Assembly (NCBI GenBank): GCA_047971485.1
Contig: JBKDZR010000135.1
Coordinates: 1 to 17,321, forward strand
From: JBKDZR01 sp047971485
GTDB lineage: Bacteria > Pseudomonadota > Alphaproteobacteria > Rhodobacterales > Rhodobacteraceae
Length of the DNA: 17,321 nt
Reading direction: 5' to 3'
Both the position numbers and the translations under genes were made by a program. The notes beneath the pieces are model-generated. The model did no database searches. It was given only the letters and a program-made list of their open reading frames with translations, and had not been told where the DNA came from. Numbering within the stretch: position 1 is the stretch's first letter; every line of letters starts with the position of its first letter. Positions 6,893 to 13,981 of the stretch are shown here, in pieces.

Positions 6893-7324
6893 ATGATGCG
6901 CGCTGTTCTGGTTCTGGCCCTGGTGGCCCTTGGTTCGGTGGCCGCTGCCGATACGGTGGTTGCTACCCGCACGATCCGCGCTCAGGAACTGATTGCGCCG
7001 GGGGATGTGGATCTCAAACCGGTCGCTATGGCTGGGGCGCTGACCGACCTGGCCGGAGCCATCGGCCAGGAAGCGCGCACCAATCTATACGCGGGTCGGC
7101 CGATCCGCCCCACGGATGTCGGCCCACCGGCCCTTGTGGACCGCAACCAGAGCGTGGTGCTGAATTATCACCGTGCCGGGCTGGCGATTTCCACCGAGGG
7201 CCGGGCCTTGTCGCGGGGCGGTGTTGGTGAACGGATCAGGGTCATGAACATGGTTTCACGGACCACAGTGACCGGGATTGTCCTGGTTGATGGCAGCGTC
7301 AATGTCGCTGCAACCCCCTACTGA
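6893..7324 (+). CDS. flgA: P-ring assembly chaperone FlgA (short form)
   Basis: FlgA is a periplasmic protein needed to assemble FlgI into the P ring. The 143-residue product begins with a Sec signal peptide (hydrophobic run about residues 4-18, probable cleavage after SVAAA near residue 19). A SAF-like beta region follows, with AQELIAPGDVDLKPV and LYAGRPIRPTDVGPP, then the C-terminal GERIRVMNMVSRTTVTGIVL, which is the conserved FlgA end. It lacks the extra N-terminal region of enteric FlgA (about 219 residues); short forms are usual in this group. Two ATGs lie at 6893 and 6896; the first, 4 bases after the flgG stop, was kept. Its partner flgI is not in the window. Confidence 0.93.
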   Translation: MMRAVLVLALVALGSVAAADTVVATRTIRAQELIAPGDVDLKPVAMAGALTDLAGAIGQEARTNLYAGRPIRPTDVGPPALVDRNQSVVLNYHRAGLAISTEGRALSRGGVGERIRVMNMVSRTTVTGIVLVDGSVNVAATPY

Positions 7325-7341
7325 CCACAAGGAGAACGCGC

Positions 7342-8070
7342 ATGCGAAACGTCATCGTCGCCGGGCTTGTGCTGGCTGGATTGGCGGGATGTGCCCGTCT
7401 TGACCATGTGGGCAGGCCGCCCAGCTTCACCTCGCCCGATACCGGTCCGGAACACCTGGCCATGACCATGCGGGGCCTGCCGCAGTCGTTGGAAAAGCAA
7501 CGTGTGGTCGATCGTGCATCGACCTGGAGCGCATCCAGCGGATCTCTGCTGGGGGACCGGCGGGCTGGAGAGGCCGGGGATATCCTGACGGTGGTGATCG
7601 AGATCGACGAGAAGGCCGAGATTTCGAACTCGACCGCGCGGTCACGATCAGCGGGCGAGAACATGCAGTTTCCACAACTGTTTGGTGTGCCACAGCGTCT
7701 GGAACGGCGGTTGCCCGAAGGGGCGAGCCCGACAAACCCGGTTGATGTGGGGTCCAACTCGACCTCGCAGGGGGATGGATCCGTTCGGCGCAAGGAAAAG
7801 CTGACCTTGCGGGTGGCCGCGACCGTTCTGGAAGTGATGCCCAACGGTGTTCTACGGATCGAAGGGTCCCAGGAGGTCCGGGTGAACTATGAGATCCGGG
7901 AACTGCTGGTGTCGGGATATGTGCGGCCGGGTGATGTCTCGCGTTTGAATGAAATCACGTATGACAAGATCGCGTCTGCACGCATTTCCTATGGTGGGCG
8001 GGGCCAGATCATGGATGTTCAGCAGCCCCGCTATGGGCAGCAGATCGCCGATATCATTCTGCCGTTCTGA
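7342..8070 (+). CDS. flgH: Flagellar L-ring lipoprotein FlgH
   Basis: FlgH forms the outer-membrane L ring around the distal rod. The 242-residue product starts with a lipoprotein signal peptide whose lipobox LAGC ends at Cys17, the lipidated residue. The mature part contains the family segments GEAGDILTVVIEIDEKAEISN, KLTLRVAATVLEVMPNGVLRI, EGSQEVRVNYE, VSGYVRPGDVSRLNEI and the end YGQQIADIILPF, all typical of FlgH. AGGAG about 8 bases before ATG 7342 supports the start. It follows flgA by 17 bases. Size matches the family. In pairing with FlgG and FlgA it completes the outer part of the basal body; only FlgI is missing for both rings. Confidence 0.97.
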   Translation: MRNVIVAGLVLAGLAGCARLDHVGRPPSFTSPDTGPEHLAMTMRGLPQSLEKQRVVDRASTWSASSGSLLGDRRAGEAGDILTVVIEIDEKAEISNSTARSRSAGENMQFPQLFGVPQRLERRLPEGASPTNPVDVGSNSTSQGDGSVRRKEKLTLRVAATVLEVMPNGVLRIEGSQEVRVNYEIRELLVSGYVRPGDVSRLNEITYDKIASARISYGGRGQIMDVQQPRYGQQIADIILPF

Positions 8071-8078
8071 GGTCTGCC

Positions 8079-8531
8079 ATGATGCGTCTTCTTCTGCCCC
8101 TGATCCTGATGTTGTTGGGTACCGGTGCCGGCATTGGTGCTGCGGCCTTTCTGGGGGGGGGCAGCGCCCCTCCTCCGGTTGAGGCCAAGAGCATGGCTGA
8201 TCAGGAGGTCACGGCATTTGTTGCGTTTGAAACCGAGTTCATGGTTCCGGTCATGAAAAACGACCGGATCGTCAAGCTGATGATCCTGTCGCTGAGCATC
8301 GAGGTGCCAGATGCCAGCACGACTCTGGTTCGCGATCGCGAGCCCAGGCTGCGCGATACATTCCTGCGGGTGATGTTCGATTACGCCAATGCCGGTGGGT
8401 TTGACGATGGCATTTACAGCAGTGCCGGGGTCGACCAGTTGCGCCGGGAATTGAAGGAATCCGCCAGTGCGTCGCTCGGGCCCGTGGTGCGCGATGTTCT
8501 GATCGTCAACCTGGTCCAGCAGTCGATGTAG
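8079..8531 (+). CDS. fliL: FliL family basal-body protein
   Basis: FliL proteins are inner-membrane proteins around the stator; they influence torque and stator recruitment. The 150-residue product has one N-terminal membrane helix (about 3-25) followed by a Pro-rich linker and a periplasmic domain. FliL-like features are VKLMILSLSIEVPD, REPRLRDTFLRVMFDYAN and the C-terminal PVVRDVLIVNLVQQ. Classic FliL genes sit next to fliF or fliM; this one ends the rod/ring operon, so a second, more typical fliL elsewhere is possible. ATGs at 8079 and 8082 are both served by GAGGT at 8069-8073. The gene is the last before the terminator at 8558. Family confidence is good; exact role in this organism is inferred. 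Confidence 0.8.
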   Translation: MMRLLLPLILMLLGTGAGIGAAAFLGGGSAPPPVEAKSMADQEVTAFVAFETEFMVPVMKNDRIVKLMILSLSIEVPDASTTLVRDREPRLRDTFLRVMFDYANAGGFDDGIYSSAGVDQLRRELKESASASLGPVVRDVLIVNLVQQSM

Positions 8532-8557
8532 TTCTCTCCATCTGGCGCCGGTCGTCC

Positions 8558-8588
8558 AGGCCCCGCATGTTCAGGTGCGGGGCCTTTT
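8558..8588 (+). terminator. Intrinsic terminator after the flgB-fliL operon
   Basis: A perfect 10-bp G+C-rich stem (arms 8558-8567 and 8576-8585) with an 8-base loop is followed by a T-run (8585-8588). It lies 26 bases after the fliL stop and 12 bases before the end of the convergent minus-strand gene. The T-run is only on the plus side, so it should chiefly stop the rod operon; on the minus strand the hairpin alone may still act. Confidence 0.85.
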
Positions 8589-8599
8589 CGTGTGCCTGC

Positions 8600-8953
8600 T
8601 CAGGTGTTTTTTTGCAGTTGCTCCAGAACCATCCGGCGTGCGGCGGACAGGCCGGCTGTTCTTTTCGTTTCGGGCAGAACGGCCATCTTTTTTGCAAGCA
8701 GGCCGTTCAGGCGTGTCCGTTCGCTGATACGGTGCTGGTCCCACCGTTCCAGGCCGCCGCTTTGGGCAAAACCGCTGGTTGTCAGGTCGCCTGTCGGCAT
8801 CCCGGACAGCGCCGCGATCTGGCGTTGCAACTCGGCGATTTCGGCCTGGAGGGCGGCCAGTTGCATGGCATCGCGGTCCTCCTGGAGCTGCGCGGCCATG
8901 CGCAGCCTCTCAAGCTGACGGGGGTCGGCGGCGGGGGGCTTAGCGGCGGCCAT
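8600..8953 (-). CDS. Small coiled-coil protein coupled to flhB; unknown
   Basis: I do not recognise a named family. The 117-residue product begins MAAAKPPAADPRQLERLRMA. A strong amphipathic, probably coiled-coil helix spans about residues 12-50 (heptad-like LQAEIAELQRQIAAL), followed by a Gly/Thr-rich break and a second basic helical region from about 68 to the end (RISERTRLNGLLAKKMA, then ARRMVLEQLQ). There is no signal peptide or membrane segment. ATG 8953 is chosen because it lies just before the flhB stop (14-base overlap) and coding character ends there; a longer frame reaching 9220 runs antiphase through flhB and is a shadow. Position and shape suggest an export accessory protein such as a FliJ equivalent, but this is only inference. 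Confidence 0.75.
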   Translation of the reverse strand: MAAAKPPAADPRQLERLRMAAQLQEDRDAMQLAALQAEIAELQRQIAALSGMPTGDLTTSGFAQSGGLERWDQHRISERTRLNGLLAKKMAVLPETKRTAGLSAARRMVLEQLQKNT

Positions 8954-10022
8954 GGCTGCGCATCTTGTCGGCAAAACGGATTGCGGCGGCGACGGCCTGA
9001 TAATGTTCCCGGCTGATCGTGTCGCCGATCTCAACGGTGGCATGCAGGGATCGGGCCGTGGGCGGGTCGCGGTGGATTGGTACGCCGGCCTCTGCCGCCG
9101 CTTCGCGGATACGGGCGGCGATTTCGTCGACGCCCTTGGCCACGCAGACCGGCGCGGTGCCCCTTTTGCGATCCCATTGCAGTGCGACGGCATAATGCTG
9201 TGGGTTGACAATGATGACATCGGCCTTGGGCACGTCGACCAGCATCTTGTTCATCGCAATGTCGTGCCCGCGTTGGCGACGTTGCTGTTTCATGTGCGGA
9301 TCGCCTTCGGATTGCTTGTGCTCGTCGGTCATTTCCTTGCGCGTCATCCGGTTGCGGCGCAGAAAGTCGGCCTGCTGCCACAGCGCGTCGATCACGCCGA
9401 TAATCAGGGCGATGGCCAGCACGATGCCCAGAAACCCCAGGGCCAGCTTCCCCAGAAGGGCGATGGCCAGCCCGGGTTCAAGGTAGAGGGAGGCTAGCAT
9501 TTCCTCGGTGTGACGGGACAGGTAGATGCCCAGGACCAGCGAAAATACGACCAGTTTGACGAAGTTTTTGAAGAACTCGAACAGCCCACTGCGCCCGAAC
9601 TTGTTCTTGAAATTGGACAGGGGCGAGATGCGGGACAGCTTCGGTTCGATTTTGGTCTTGCTGGGGGCAAAGCCGCGCCGGGCGATCAGGACGATCAGAA
9701 TCCCGGCGGCGGGGAGCAGAGGCAAGGCTGACAGCGGCGCGGCGACCGAGGCCATCAGCGCGCCGGCCACGGACCGCCCGCCATCGGCCAGGATCAATCC
9801 GCCCAGCGTGTCGGCGCGTGCCAGAATCCCCTGCAGGATGCTGCCGGTCCGGGCGACGATCATGGGTCCCAAGGTCAGAAAGGTCAGCAGCAGTCCGGCA
9901 TAGGCCGCGGCGACGTTCAGGTCTGCAGCACGGGGGATGTCGCCCTTCTGGCGGGCGTCTTCAAGCTTTTTCGGGCTGGCCTCGAATGGCTTGTCGTCGG
10001 TATCTTCGTCCCCGGAACTCAT
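8940..10022 (-). CDS. flhB: Flagellar export switch protein FlhB
   Basis: FlhB is the export-gate subunit whose cytoplasmic domain self-cleaves and switches substrate specificity from rod/hook to filament proteins under FliK control. The 360-residue product shows the family start DKPFEASPKKLEDARQKGDI (10-29), four hydrophobic segments (about 36-60, 88-113, 152-168, 185-213), the linker QADFLRRNRMTRKEM (217-231) and the cytoplasmic domain. The self-cleavage motif reads NPQH (273-276) inside ADVIIVNPQHYAVALQW rather than the standard NPTH. Asn and Pro, between which cleavage occurs, and His are kept. Its ATG overlaps the fliR stop (ATGA at 10022-10019). Size and order fit; the motif variant is the only oddity. 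Confidence 0.97.
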   Translation of the reverse strand: MSSGDEDTDDKPFEASPKKLEDARQKGDIPRAADLNVAAAYAGLLLTFLTLGPMIVARTGSILQGILARADTLGGLILADGGRSVAGALMASVAAPLSALPLLPAAGILIVLIARRGFAPSKTKIEPKLSRISPLSNFKNKFGRSGLFEFFKNFVKLVVFSLVLGIYLSRHTEEMLASLYLEPGLAIALLGKLALGFLGIVLAIALIIGVIDALWQQADFLRRNRMTRKEMTDEHKQSEGDPHMKQQRRQRGHDIAMNKMLVDVPKADVIIVNPQHYAVALQWDRKRGTAPVCVAKGVDEIAARIREAAAEAGVPIHRDPPTARSLHATVEIGDTISREHYQAVAAAIRFADKMRSHGRR

Positions 10023-10801
10023 GGTCGTGTGGCGAAGGGGGCAGCCAGAAGAGTGTGCAGCGCATCGCTCCAGAGCGCAAGGATCAGCGGGGCGGCAAAT
10101 GTCAGCAGGATCAGCCCGCCGGCGGTGATCGCCGGGGCACCGACAAAGGCGACCATCAGTTGCGGCATGGCCCGGTTAATGACGCCCAGGGCCACGTTGT
10201 AGATCAGTGAGGCGATCATGAACGGGGCGCCAAAGCTGAAGGCGGTTCCAAAGGTATCACGGACGCGTGCGATGCTCCACCGGGCGGTTTCCGAGGCCAG
10301 GGGCAGCACCCCGGCCGGCAGCGGATCATAGGACAGGATCAACGCTTCGGCGATCCGGACATGAAGCCCGGCGATTGCCGCCAGTGCCAGGGCGGAGACC
10401 AGCAGCACCTGACCGATGGCGGGTTGGGGTTCGGCAGCATCTGCCCCCAGTAATTGCGCCAGTGAGGTGGCCTGCCCGGCGATCGTACCGGCGATTTGCA
10501 GTATCCAGGTCATCAGGCGCACGGAAAATCCCAGGGCCAGGCCGGCCACGACCTCGGCCAGAAGAATGCCGAAGGCCCCACTTCTGGATCCCGCGACGGG
10601 AATGTCATCGGCCACGGCCGGGGCGACGATTGCGGTGAATGCGATGGCCAGAGCCAGGCGGATCCGTGTCGAAACTGTCGAGGCACCGAAAGCCGGCAGA
10701 AAGGTCATGGCCGCCCCGGCGCGGAAAAAGACGACCAGCGCGGCCCAGCCCTGTCCGCTGGCCCAGGCAACCAGTGCGGTGGCGGCCTCGTCAGGGGTCA
10801 C
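10019..10801 (-). CDS. fliR: Flagellar export gate protein FliR
   Basis: FliR is the single-copy gate subunit that completes the FliP/FliQ/FliR channel and contacts FlhB. The 260-residue product is highly hydrophobic, with about six predicted membrane segments. Conserved stretches include FRAGAAMTFLPAFGASTVSTR (near 26-46, read in parts), LLAEVVAGLALGFSVRLM, AGTIAGQATSLAQLLG and the C-terminal INRAMPQLMVAFVGAPAITAG. The start is GTG (10801-10799), which overlaps the flhA stop as GTGA; the gene is thus coupled to flhA and, at its end, to flhB. The order flhA-fliR-flhB is common in Rhodobacterales. Length agrees with the family. Confidence 0.96.
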   Translation of the reverse strand: MTPDEAATALVAWASGQGWAALVVFFRAGAAMTFLPAFGASTVSTRIRLALAIAFTAIVAPAVADDIPVAGSRSGAFGILLAEVVAGLALGFSVRLMTWILQIAGTIAGQATSLAQLLGADAAEPQPAIGQVLLVSALALAAIAGLHVRIAEALILSYDPLPAGVLPLASETARWSIARVRDTFGTAFSFGAPFMIASLIYNVALGVINRAMPQLMVAFVGAPAITAGGLILLTFAAPLILALWSDALHTLLAAPFATRP

Positions 10802-12888
10802 GCCGCGATGACCCCGACCACGGCGGGCCGTGCGTCAAAACCGATTTCCTCGAAGGACAGGACAGGCAGGCGCAGGCCCTTGGCGGCGCAAACGGTTTTC
10901 AGGAACCGCCGGCGTCGTGTCGAGGTGACCAGCGCTGGGCTGGTGCCGTTGGCGCTGGCCCGGGCGATGCGATCTGCGATGCCCTGGGCCAGACGGTTGA
11001 AATCATCGGGCGGCAGGGCAACGTCGGGCAGGCCGCGTTCCCCTTCGATCTGGTGTTGCTCAAAGCGGCTTTCCCATTCGGGGGCCAGTTGCAGTAGCGG
11101 AATTGTGCCATCCTGACGCCGGTGATCGGCGATGATCTGCGCGCCAAGCCGCTGGCGGACATGTTCGCAGACTGCCTGGGGCGATCCATGCATGGGGCGG
11201 ACCTCGCTGATCGCTTCGAGAATCAGGGGGATGTTGCGGATCGAGACCTGTTCCTCCAGCAGCAGTCGCAGGACTGTCAGCAGCAGATCCTGGGGCACCT
11301 TTTCAGGGATCAGTTCATCCAGCATGCGCCGGTTCGCTTCGGCCCGGGCCCGATCTGTCAGGTTGACCATTTCATCCATCAAGCGCCGCAGCCCCTTGAG
11401 GTTCATCAGATGGCTCAGGTTGTCGCGTACGACCTCAAGCAGATGGGTGGCCAGCACCTCGGCCGGACGGACAACGGTGATGCCCGACAAAGAAGCCTTT
11501 TCCTGTTCCTGTGGCGTGATCCAGCGGGCCGGCGCGCCATAGACCGGTTCGCGTACTTCCGCGCCGGTGGGGTTGGAGGTATCCCCCTCGGGCAACAGTG
11601 CCAGCATCCGGTCGGGGCGCAGCAGATCACGGGCGCGTTCGACGCCCTGGATCCGGATCGCATAGGTGCCTTGGGGCAGGGTCGGATCGTCGGTCAGCCT
11701 GATTTCGGGTAACACCAGACCATAGGTTTCGGCGACATGGGCACGCATGCTGCCGATCCGGGCATCCAGCCCCGTGGCGGGATCGAGGATCAGTTGCACC
11801 AGATCCGTCGAAAACTGCACATGGATATCGTCCAGATCCAGAACATCGCCCAGGGGCCGGTCGGCTGCGGGTTTTTCCGGGGTGTCGGCCTTGGTGGCTG
11901 CGGCCTTGGCTTTTTCCTTGTTGGCGCGGTTTACCATGAATGCGGCGACGCCAAGCGCGATTGCGCCCAGAACGAAGGGCAAAAAGGGCATGCCGGGGAC
12001 AACGGCGAAGACGGCCATCAGCACCGCCACGGTGGCCAGGGCGGCAGGATGGCGACCCAGTTGGCTGAAAACGGCGAAATCGGTGGTGCCGGTGGTGCCG
12101 CCACGGGCCAACAGCAGTGCCGAGGCGATCGAGATGATAACCGCCGGGATCTGGGTGACCAATCCGTCACCGACCGTCAGGATAGCGTAGGTGCGGGCGG
12201 CCTCGCCAAAGGGCATGCCGTGGATGATGGTGCCGATCGCCAGGCCCATGACCAAGTTTAGCAAAGTGATCAGCAGGCCGGCAATCGCGTCGCCCTTGAC
12301 GAATTTCGAGACACCGTCGAGCGATCCGAAAAAGGTGGTTTCGGCCTGTTCGATGCTCCGCCGGTTCTTGGCCTCTTCGTGGCTGATGGCGCCGGCGGAC
12401 ACATCGGCGTCGATGGCCAGCTGTTTGCCGGGCATGGCGTCCAGGGCAAAGCGGGCGCCGACCTCGGCCATGCGGGCGGCGCCCTTGGTGATGACGACGA
12501 AGTTGACGATCAAAAGAACGCAGAAGACGACCAGCCCCAGAAAGACTGACCCGCCCATGACGAACATGGCGAACCCGTTGATCACATCCCCGGCGGCATG
12601 TGTGCCGGTATGGCCCTGCCCGATGATAAGCTTGGTGGATGAAACGTTCAGTGACAGGCGCAGCATCAGCGACGCCAGCAGGATCGTCGGGAAGGACGAG
12701 AAATCCAGCGGGCGTTCGATGAACAGCGTGATGGTGAAGATCAGGATCGCCAGGGCAAAGGAAATGGCCAGGCCGATATCCAGCACCCAGGCAGGCATCG
12801 GCAGGATCATCATCACGATGATTGCCATCAGTGCCAAGGCCATCAGGATCGTGGGTTGAAAGAGGGTATTCAGCGAAGTTTTGTTCAT
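10798..12888 (-). CDS. flhA: Flagellar export gate protein FlhA
   Basis: FlhA is the nonameric export-gate protein that binds chaperone-substrate complexes and uses the proton motive force. The 696-residue product is full length. It has an N-terminal membrane half with about eight helices (about 12-325), containing the FHIPEP-family stretch ARFALDAMPGKQLAIDADVS (145-164) and VKGDAIAG (197-204), whose Asp200 appears to match the proton-coupling aspartate of Salmonella FlhA. The cytoplasmic half begins after an Ala/Lys-rich linker (about 325-350) and includes EEQVSIRNIPLILEAISEV. ATG 12888-12886 overlaps the transglycosylase stop (ATGA); its own ribosome-binding site is weak, so translation is likely coupled. 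Confidence 0.98.
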   Translation of the reverse strand: MNKTSLNTLFQPTILMALALMAIIVMMILPMPAWVLDIGLAISFALAILIFTITLFIERPLDFSSFPTILLASLMLRLSLNVSSTKLIIGQGHTGTHAAGDVINGFAMFVMGGSVFLGLVVFCVLLIVNFVVITKGAARMAEVGARFALDAMPGKQLAIDADVSAGAISHEEAKNRRSIEQAETTFFGSLDGVSKFVKGDAIAGLLITLLNLVMGLAIGTIIHGMPFGEAARTYAILTVGDGLVTQIPAVIISIASALLLARGGTTGTTDFAVFSQLGRHPAALATVAVLMAVFAVVPGMPFLPFVLGAIALGVAAFMVNRANKEKAKAAATKADTPEKPAADRPLGDVLDLDDIHVQFSTDLVQLILDPATGLDARIGSMRAHVAETYGLVLPEIRLTDDPTLPQGTYAIRIQGVERARDLLRPDRMLALLPEGDTSNPTGAEVREPVYGAPARWITPQEQEKASLSGITVVRPAEVLATHLLEVVRDNLSHLMNLKGLRRLMDEMVNLTDRARAEANRRMLDELIPEKVPQDLLLTVLRLLLEEQVSIRNIPLILEAISEVRPMHGSPQAVCEHVRQRLGAQIIADHRRQDGTIPLLQLAPEWESRFEQHQIEGERGLPDVALPPDDFNRLAQGIADRIARASANGTSPALVTSTRRRRFLKTVCAAKGLRLPVLSFEEIGFDARPAVVGVIAA

Positions 12889-13607
12889 GTGCCAGACCAG
12901 AACGGGGCAGGGGCCGCGCGAAGAAGCGGCGTGCGGGAGGATGTCTTGGGGAACAGGGATCCGGGGCGCGCGTTACCGGCGCCACCCTGCAAAAGCGGAA
13001 AACGGTTTTCCCGGTGCTGGCGGATGACAAGACCGGGCAGGGGGGTGCCCGGTTCTGACAGCGCCGCGTAATGGCGGTCAAAGGTCTGCCGATAGCGGGC
13101 GGCCAATTCCGGGGTCATAGAATGGTAGGATCCCGCAGCCCGCGACCAATCCCCGCTTTCGGCGTAAAGACGGGCCAGGAAATCGGCCGCGTAGCGGGCG
13201 TTGATTTCAGGGTCGATCATTTCTTCGAAAGAGGTGAAGGCCTGACCGTGCCAGCGATAGTTGATCTGAAAACAGCCGACGTCGAAATTACGCTGGTCTG
13301 CGGCGCGCAGGGTGCGGATTTTGGCCAGGGCCGCCTCGCGTGTGGGCAGCCAGAATCCTTCCCCCGCGACATTCAGCGCCCAGGGCCAGGCATGCAGCTG
13401 GCCATCGGTGCGCCGCCCGGTTTCCGTCAGCGACACGGCCATCAGCACTTCGACCGGGACCCCGGTGTCGTGTGCGGCCCGTGCCGCCGCTTGGCCACAG
13501 GTTTCCGTGGGGCTGGCCTGTGCCCCCTGGGTGATGGCCACGATCAGAAAAGCGGCCCAAAGGGGCCGTTTCTGTCGTGGTCTTCGGATTTTCCGTTTCG
13601 CCTGCAC
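12885..13607 (-). CDS. Lytic transglycosylase, probably flagellum-dedicated
   Basis: This periplasmic enzyme probably cleaves peptidoglycan glycan strands to make room for the rod, as SltF does in Rhodobacter sphaeroides. The 240-residue product has a Sec signal peptide: a basic start, the hydrophobic run LWAAFLIVAITQG and likely cleavage after GAQA near residue 31. An SLT-type domain follows (about 37-180). The probable catalytic glutamate is Glu62 in AVSLTETGR, with GCFQINYRWHG (111-121) and WSRAAGSYHSM (154-164) as supporting motifs. A roughly 50-residue Pro/Arg-rich tail follows. It is the first gene of the flhA operon, and its stop overlaps the flhA ATG. The start is GTG at 13607-13605 with a poor ribosome-binding site; no better start precedes the signal peptide. 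Confidence 0.88.
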   Translation of the reverse strand: MQAKRKIRRPRQKRPLWAAFLIVAITQGAQASPTETCGQAAARAAHDTGVPVEVLMAVSLTETGRRTDGQLHAWPWALNVAGEGFWLPTREAALAKIRTLRAADQRNFDVGCFQINYRWHGQAFTSFEEMIDPEINARYAADFLARLYAESGDWSRAAGSYHSMTPELAARYRQTFDRHYAALSEPGTPLPGLVIRQHRENRFPLLQGGAGNARPGSLFPKTSSRTPLLRAAPAPFWSGT

Positions 13608-13681
13608 AGTGATCCCGCCGCAATTCTTGCCGCTTCGTCACCTTTCTAGGCCCGGGTCGGTTGAGAAAAGGTTAGGACGGG
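13608..13681 (-). promoter_or_regulatory. Probable promoter region of the transglycosylase-flhA operon
   Basis: This 74-base gap is the only non-coding space between the mnhG stop and the transglycosylase start, so a promoter for the five-gene flagellar operon should lie here unless it is read from the mnh operon. A TTGA-N7-TTAG element at 13661-13675 resembles the CtrA box TTAA-N7-TTAA at 6 of 8 positions. By chance such a match is not rare, so it is weak evidence. An imperfect inverted repeat (CCTTTCT at 13641, AGAAAAGG ending 13671) overlaps it. No clear terminator for mnhG was found. Confidence 0.35.
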
Positions 13682-13981
13682 TCAGTCGCGGCGTGTGGCC
13701 CGGAAGGCGCTGATACGAAAGGCGGCGCGCCCGATCATATGGGCGGCGATCGGCGCGGTGAACATCAGGAACAGGATGGTGGCCAGCACCCGGACGGCTA
13801 CGGCATCATCGCGGAAATACAGGGCGGCCCCGGCCAATGCCAGGGTGCTGCCCAGCGTACCGGCCTTGGTCGAGGCATGCATCCGGTTCAGCACATCGCG
13901 CAGGTTGAAAATGCCCAGCCCGGCAATAAAGGCAAAGAGACTGCCACTGACGACGAGAATGGCTGTGATCACATTAATCAT
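13682..13981 (-). CDS. mnhG: Mrp-type Na+/H+ antiporter subunit G
   Basis: MnhG is a small membrane subunit of the multi-subunit Mrp antiporter. The 99-residue product begins MINVITAILVVSGSLFAFIAG, has three hydrophobic segments (about 2-24, 37-56 and 60-85) and the signature GIFNLRDVLNRMHASTKAGTLG (23-44, read in two parts). ATG 13981 is preferred: AAGGA lies about 8 bases before it and family members begin at this point. An upstream in-frame ATG at 14005 would add eight residues but its own AGG is too close to be used. The start overlaps the end of mnhF by 8 bases. It is the last gene of the operon, in the standard A-to-G order. Confidence 0.94.
   Translation of the reverse strand: MINVITAILVVSGSLFAFIAGLGIFNLRDVLNRMHASTKAGTLGSTLALAGAALYFRDDAVAVRVLATILFLMFTAPIAAHMIGRAAFRISAFRATRRD

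Noticed and set aside
8954..9220. N-terminal extension of the small minus-strand gene into flhB (206-residue frame)
   Set aside because: The extension lies antiphase within well-conserved flhB, is Arg/Pro/Ser-rich and has no family likeness; the ATG at 8953 gives a natural overlap with the flhB stop.
10496..11116. 206-residue plus-strand open frame opposite fliR/flhA
   Set aside because: The product is low-complexity Gly/Arg/Gln-rich and lies against strongly conserved fliR and flhA; no start context supports it.
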